Origin: Pseudobdellovibrio sp. | Lineage (GTDB): Bacteria > Bdellovibrionota > Bdellovibrionia > Bdellovibrionales > Bdellovibrionaceae | DNA length: 7,224 nucleotides | Assembly (NCBI GenBank): GCA_025449725.1 | Contig: JANWIU010000135.1 | Coordinates: forward strand, 1 to 7,224 | Direction of reading: 5' to 3' | Shown: positions 5,501 through 7,224 of the stretch, piece by piece | Layout of the letters: each line of letters begins with the position of its first letter | Numbering within the stretch: position 1 is the first letter of the stretch | The notes under the pieces: model-generated | Told to the model about the DNA's origin: nothing | The model's database searches: none | The model's input: the letters and a program-made list of their open reading frames with translations, nothing else | Position numbers and translations under genes: made by a program

Positions 5501-6591
5501 TAGTAATGACAGCCTTCGTGAAGAGGGCTGTTTTTCGTTTTGGCCTTCTTCGACTCTTTTTCTGCCTTAACTGAAGCCGGCATTCTCGAGCTGCGGGAAT
5601 TCAATTTTGCTTTTGGGTTCGGGGCTTCATAATTTTCAATTTCAGCTTTAACTGCAGCCAAGTTACTTCCGGCAGGCCATTCAAGATTCACAATTGAAGT
5701 CGAGTCATTCATGAAGCTTCTGTAAGCTGAATCGGTTGCAGGAGCATCATGCCGTAAATTCCAGATAGACCAGCATTCTAAAGGGTACCGTAAATGGCCG
5801 CGGTCAGGTTGTGACATGCTGGACGGGTTTGTTACGTTGCAACCTTCATAAGCCAGTCTTGTTCTTTCTTGCGCCGAAATCGCCGGGGCCGGGCCATGAA
5901 CATCTTCGTTTCGTTGATGAGCAATTACAATTTGTTGAGTTCTCCAGGAAATTTCATCACTGGTAAAACCTGCGGCTAAGTAAAGTTGTGCGCCTGTGCG
6001 GTCCGCTTCAGCCTCAACCCAGTTGTTAAGAATTCCTGCGCTGAACTGTGCGGTAATGGCGTCGTTAATTACGGCTTCGTTAGTTCTCAGTTGTGAATTG
6101 AGGCGTCCGCTGGCCTCAGGATTTCTGTTTTCCTGTAAATTTAATTGCGAAGAAATTCTTCTGATTTCGGTGGCAGCGGCGGTAATTGCCGGTCCGCTGA
6201 CAGGATATCCGCCGTGAAAGTGACGAAGGCTGACATGCGCCAGCTCATGGGCTACCACGACAGCCATTTGGGCATCATTCTGAACTCGAGATAGCATGCC
6301 GGTTTCAACATAAAAGCTGCGTGATTCGGCGTCGGCAAAGGCTCTGCCTCCTGTATTGTTAAATCGAATTCCAAAGCAAAAATTATTAAATGCTAAATCA
6401 TCACGGAAGACTGTTGGATTAGCCGCCATAATTCTTCGCGCAATTTCAGTTACGTACGCCAAAGCCTTTGGTGTTTCAGTCAGGTTTTGCGCTTGGTCAC
6501 ATTCTTCGAATGGAAACGGGGTATCACGGCGAAGTTCAACAGCTTGGGCAGAAACGACAATAAAACTGATTAGCAAAAATAAAGTTTTCAT
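5500..6591 (-). CDS. Exported M48-family zinc metalloprotease
   Basis: 363 residues. A Sec signal peptide spans residues 1-17 (MKTLFLLISFIVVSAQA). The zinc site is H115-E-L-A-H119, with E116 as catalytic base. The third ligand is probably E193 in WVEAEADRTG, with D197 four residues on, the E-x-E-A-D signature of M48 peptidases of the BepA/Oma1/LoiP type. Related envelope members process or degrade misfolded outer-membrane proteins; the substrate here is unknown. After the catalytic region comes a Cys-containing domain (C251, C273) with no recognised repeats (no TPR seen). The tail (about 328-355) is Lys/Ala/Ser-rich and probably disordered. The start is secure from the signal peptide, yet the sequence before it (GATAAGCTACCT) has no Shine-Dalgarno. 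A FliA-like promoter sits right at the start. The 3' end contains the terminator of the convergent nuclease gene. Confidence 0.92.
   Translation of the reverse strand: MKTLFLLISFIVVSAQAVELRRDTPFPFEECDQAQNLTETPKALAYVTEIARRIMAANPTVFRDDLAFNNFCFGIRFNNTGGRAFADAESRSFYVETGMLSRVQNDAQMAVVVAHELAHVSLRHFHGGYPVSGPAITAAATEIRRISSQLNLQENRNPEASGRLNSQLRTNEAVINDAITAQFSAGILNNWVEAEADRTGAQLYLAAGFTSDEISWRTQQIVIAHQRNEDVHGPAPAISAQERTRLAYEGCNVTNPSSMSQPDRGHLRYPLECWSIWNLRHDAPATDSAYRSFMNDSTSIVNLEWPAGSNLAAVKAEIENYEAPNPKAKLNSRSSRMPASVKAEKESKKAKTKNSPLHEGCHY
5509..5535 (+). terminator. Terminator of the nuclease gene, inside the convergent metalloprotease gene
   Basis: ACAGCC (5509-5514) pairs with GGCTGT (5526-5531). An inner TTC/GAA pairing (5515-5517 with 5520-5522) shortens the loop, and a TTTTT run (5531-5535) follows. 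It starts 26 nt after the nuclease stop. On the opposite strand the same bases encode the last residues of the metalloprotease. Confidence 0.7.
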
Positions 6592-6598
6592 AGGTAGC

Positions 6599-6625
6599 TT
6601 ATCGGATAGCGAAATAGAGGATTTA
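6599..6625 (-). promoter_or_regulatory. Sigma-28 (FliA)-like promoter giving a near-leaderless mRNA
   Basis: On the minus strand, TAAATCCT (6625-6618), an 11-nt spacer and TCCGATAA (6606-6599) fit the FliA consensus TAAAGTTT-N11-GCCGATAA at five of eight and seven of eight positions with exact spacing. The predicted transcription start is about 6592, against the ATG beginning at 6591. The message would be leaderless, which agrees with the missing ribosome binding site. No sigma-70 pair of comparable quality was found in this 82-nt gap. Confidence 0.45.
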
Positions 6626-6642
6626 AAACATTTAGTAGTTCA

Positions 6643-6658
6643 ACACATGAATTTGTGT
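6643..6658. repeat. Small inverted repeat ACACA-TGAATT-TGTGT
   Basis: Perfect 5-bp arms around a 6-nt centre lie between the parvulin and metalloprotease genes, about 18 bp upstream of the FliA-like promoter. A second mini-repeat, CTCA-GGT-TGAG (6659-6669), abuts it. Neither has a T-run in the direction of the parvulin transcript, so they are possible operator sites rather than terminators. Arms this short can occur by chance. Confidence 0.25.
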
Positions 6659-6673
6659 CTCAGGTTGAGAAAA

Positions 6674-7006
6674 TCAAGGCAAGCGCATGATTATATGATA
6701 CCCAAACGAGGTCCGCACCGGCGTGTCGGTGGTTTGGCCCGGCTTTAATTTGAGAGCGGCCTCTTCGAAATCTTCGTGGGCTTTGCCGATTTTGATTTCT
6801 CCCAAATCTCCATTGTTGATAGATGAGGCGCAAGTTGAAAACTTTCGGGCCATTTCTGAAAATTCACTTCCCATGCGGAGCTTTTTCAAAATATCTTCGG
6901 CTTGATATTTTGAACTCACTAAAATGTGTGCGGCTCTATAGGCCTTTACTGAAGTAGACTTCTCTAAAGAAGTTTTTATTGAAGTCGGGGGGCGTTTTTC
7001 AGACAT
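6674..7006 (-). CDS. Small cytoplasmic parvulin-type peptidyl-prolyl isomerase (PpiC-like)
   Basis: 110-residue stand-alone parvulin domain that would speed cis-trans isomerisation of X-Pro bonds. No signal peptide or membrane segment is seen, so it should act in the cytoplasm, like E. coli PpiC, which is slightly shorter. Family landmarks: AAHILV with H27, FSEMARKFSTCA with the active-site-region C59, NNGDLGEI with D67, the hydrophobic substrate-pocket F80, and FGYHIIMRL with F101 and H104. An N-terminal extension of about 22 polar residues precedes the domain. The ATG at 7006 is the first possible start because an in-frame TGA lies two codons upstream. It overlaps the preceding gene by 31 nt and has only a weak GAAG-like ribosome binding sequence, so it may depend on translational coupling. 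Confidence 0.9.
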   Translation of the reverse strand: MSEKRPPTSIKTSLEKSTSVKAYRAAHILVSSKYQAEDILKKLRMGSEFSEMARKFSTCASSINNGDLGEIKIGKAHEDFEEAALKLKPGQTTDTPVRTSFGYHIIMRLP

Positions 7007-7224
7007 GCTTCATACTCACTTACCAATTTATCCATGATTTCTTGACAGCTGAGAACATCTTCGATTAATCCAACTGACTGACCGGCGCTCCAAACCGTCT
7101 TCCATGTGGGGCCCACAGCTGCTTCTTCTAAAGACTTTGAACCCAAATAATGAATCAATGGAACGACATATTTTTTTGTCATTTTTTGGTCCTTCAGTAT
7201 TCTTAAATACCAGGGAAGGTCCAA
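6976..7224 (-). CDS. C-terminal part of a nitronate monooxygenase-like (2-nitropropane dioxygenase) flavoprotein
   Basis: Only the last 82 or so residues lie in the window; the frame runs off the right edge and the TTG there is not a start. The segment TVWSAGQSVGLIEDVLSCQEIMDKLVSEY matches the C-terminal signature of FMN-dependent TIM-barrel enzymes of the nitronate monooxygenase/FabK group, where W-x-A-G-Q-x-V-G-L-I is strongly conserved. These enzymes oxidise nitronates or, in related members, act on enoyl or other substrates. The FMN-binding core is outside the window, so the exact activity cannot be given. Its 3' end overlaps the parvulin gene by 31 nt, indicating an operon. Confidence 0.75.
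   Translation of the reverse strand: MDLPWYLRILKDQKMTKKYVVPLIHYLGSKSLEEAAVGPTWKTVWSAGQSVGLIEDVLSCQEIMDKLVSEYEACLKNAPRLQ

Overview
The window reads as chromosomal DNA of a Gram-negative, probably predatory, bacterium of the Bdellovibrio group (Bdellovibrionota). The evidence is indirect. A histone-fold protein with an N-terminal zinc finger is encoded. Several proteins with Sec signal peptides are predicted (subtilase, HNH nuclease, M48 metalloprotease, a small outer-membrane barrel). Base composition is moderate to AT-leaning. No ribosomal or other phylogenetic marker is present, so the assignment is an inference.

Layout. (1) 1-1254, + strand: the 3' part of a 2-oxoacid-dehydrogenase-type (E2) acyltransferase, then a zinc-finger/histone-fold protein whose start codon overlaps the E2 stop (ATGA). 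(2) 1255-1564: AT-rich intergenic region with two copies of a 10-bp direct repeat exactly 40 bp apart and a perfect 6-bp inverted repeat just before the next gene. (3) 1565-3333, + strand: a secreted subtilisin-family protease with an I9-type propeptide and an inserted PA domain, closed by a textbook terminator. (4) 3334-3672: no credible gene, but two large adjacent inverted repeats (154 nt and 122 nt) between convergent genes. The second supplies the stop codon of the RDD gene. (5) 3673-4778, - strand: an outer-membrane beta-barrel gene followed 14 nt later by an RDD-family membrane protein gene. (6) 4779-5000: divergent control region with a perfect 12-bp inverted repeat and candidate promoters for both sides. 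(7) 5001-5483, + strand: a small secreted HNH nuclease. (8) 5500-7224, - strand: from right to left, the C-terminal end of a nitronate monooxygenase-like flavoprotein, a small cytoplasmic parvulin overlapping it by 31 nt, and an exported M48 zinc metalloprotease. The protease lacks a ribosome binding site and has a sigma-28 (FliA)-like promoter placed so that its mRNA would be essentially leaderless.

How it fits together. The only pairing that suggests a joint function by layout is acyltransferase plus zinc-finger histone, which are translationally coupled. The exported hydrolases (subtilase, nuclease, metalloprotease) are separate transcription units, each with its own control region. They fit a lifestyle of digesting macromolecules outside the cytoplasm, such as prey contents, but nothing here proves it. 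The best candidates for something little described are the zinc-finger histone with its coupled acyltransferase, the double giant hairpin, and the FliA-like leaderless start of the metalloprotease.
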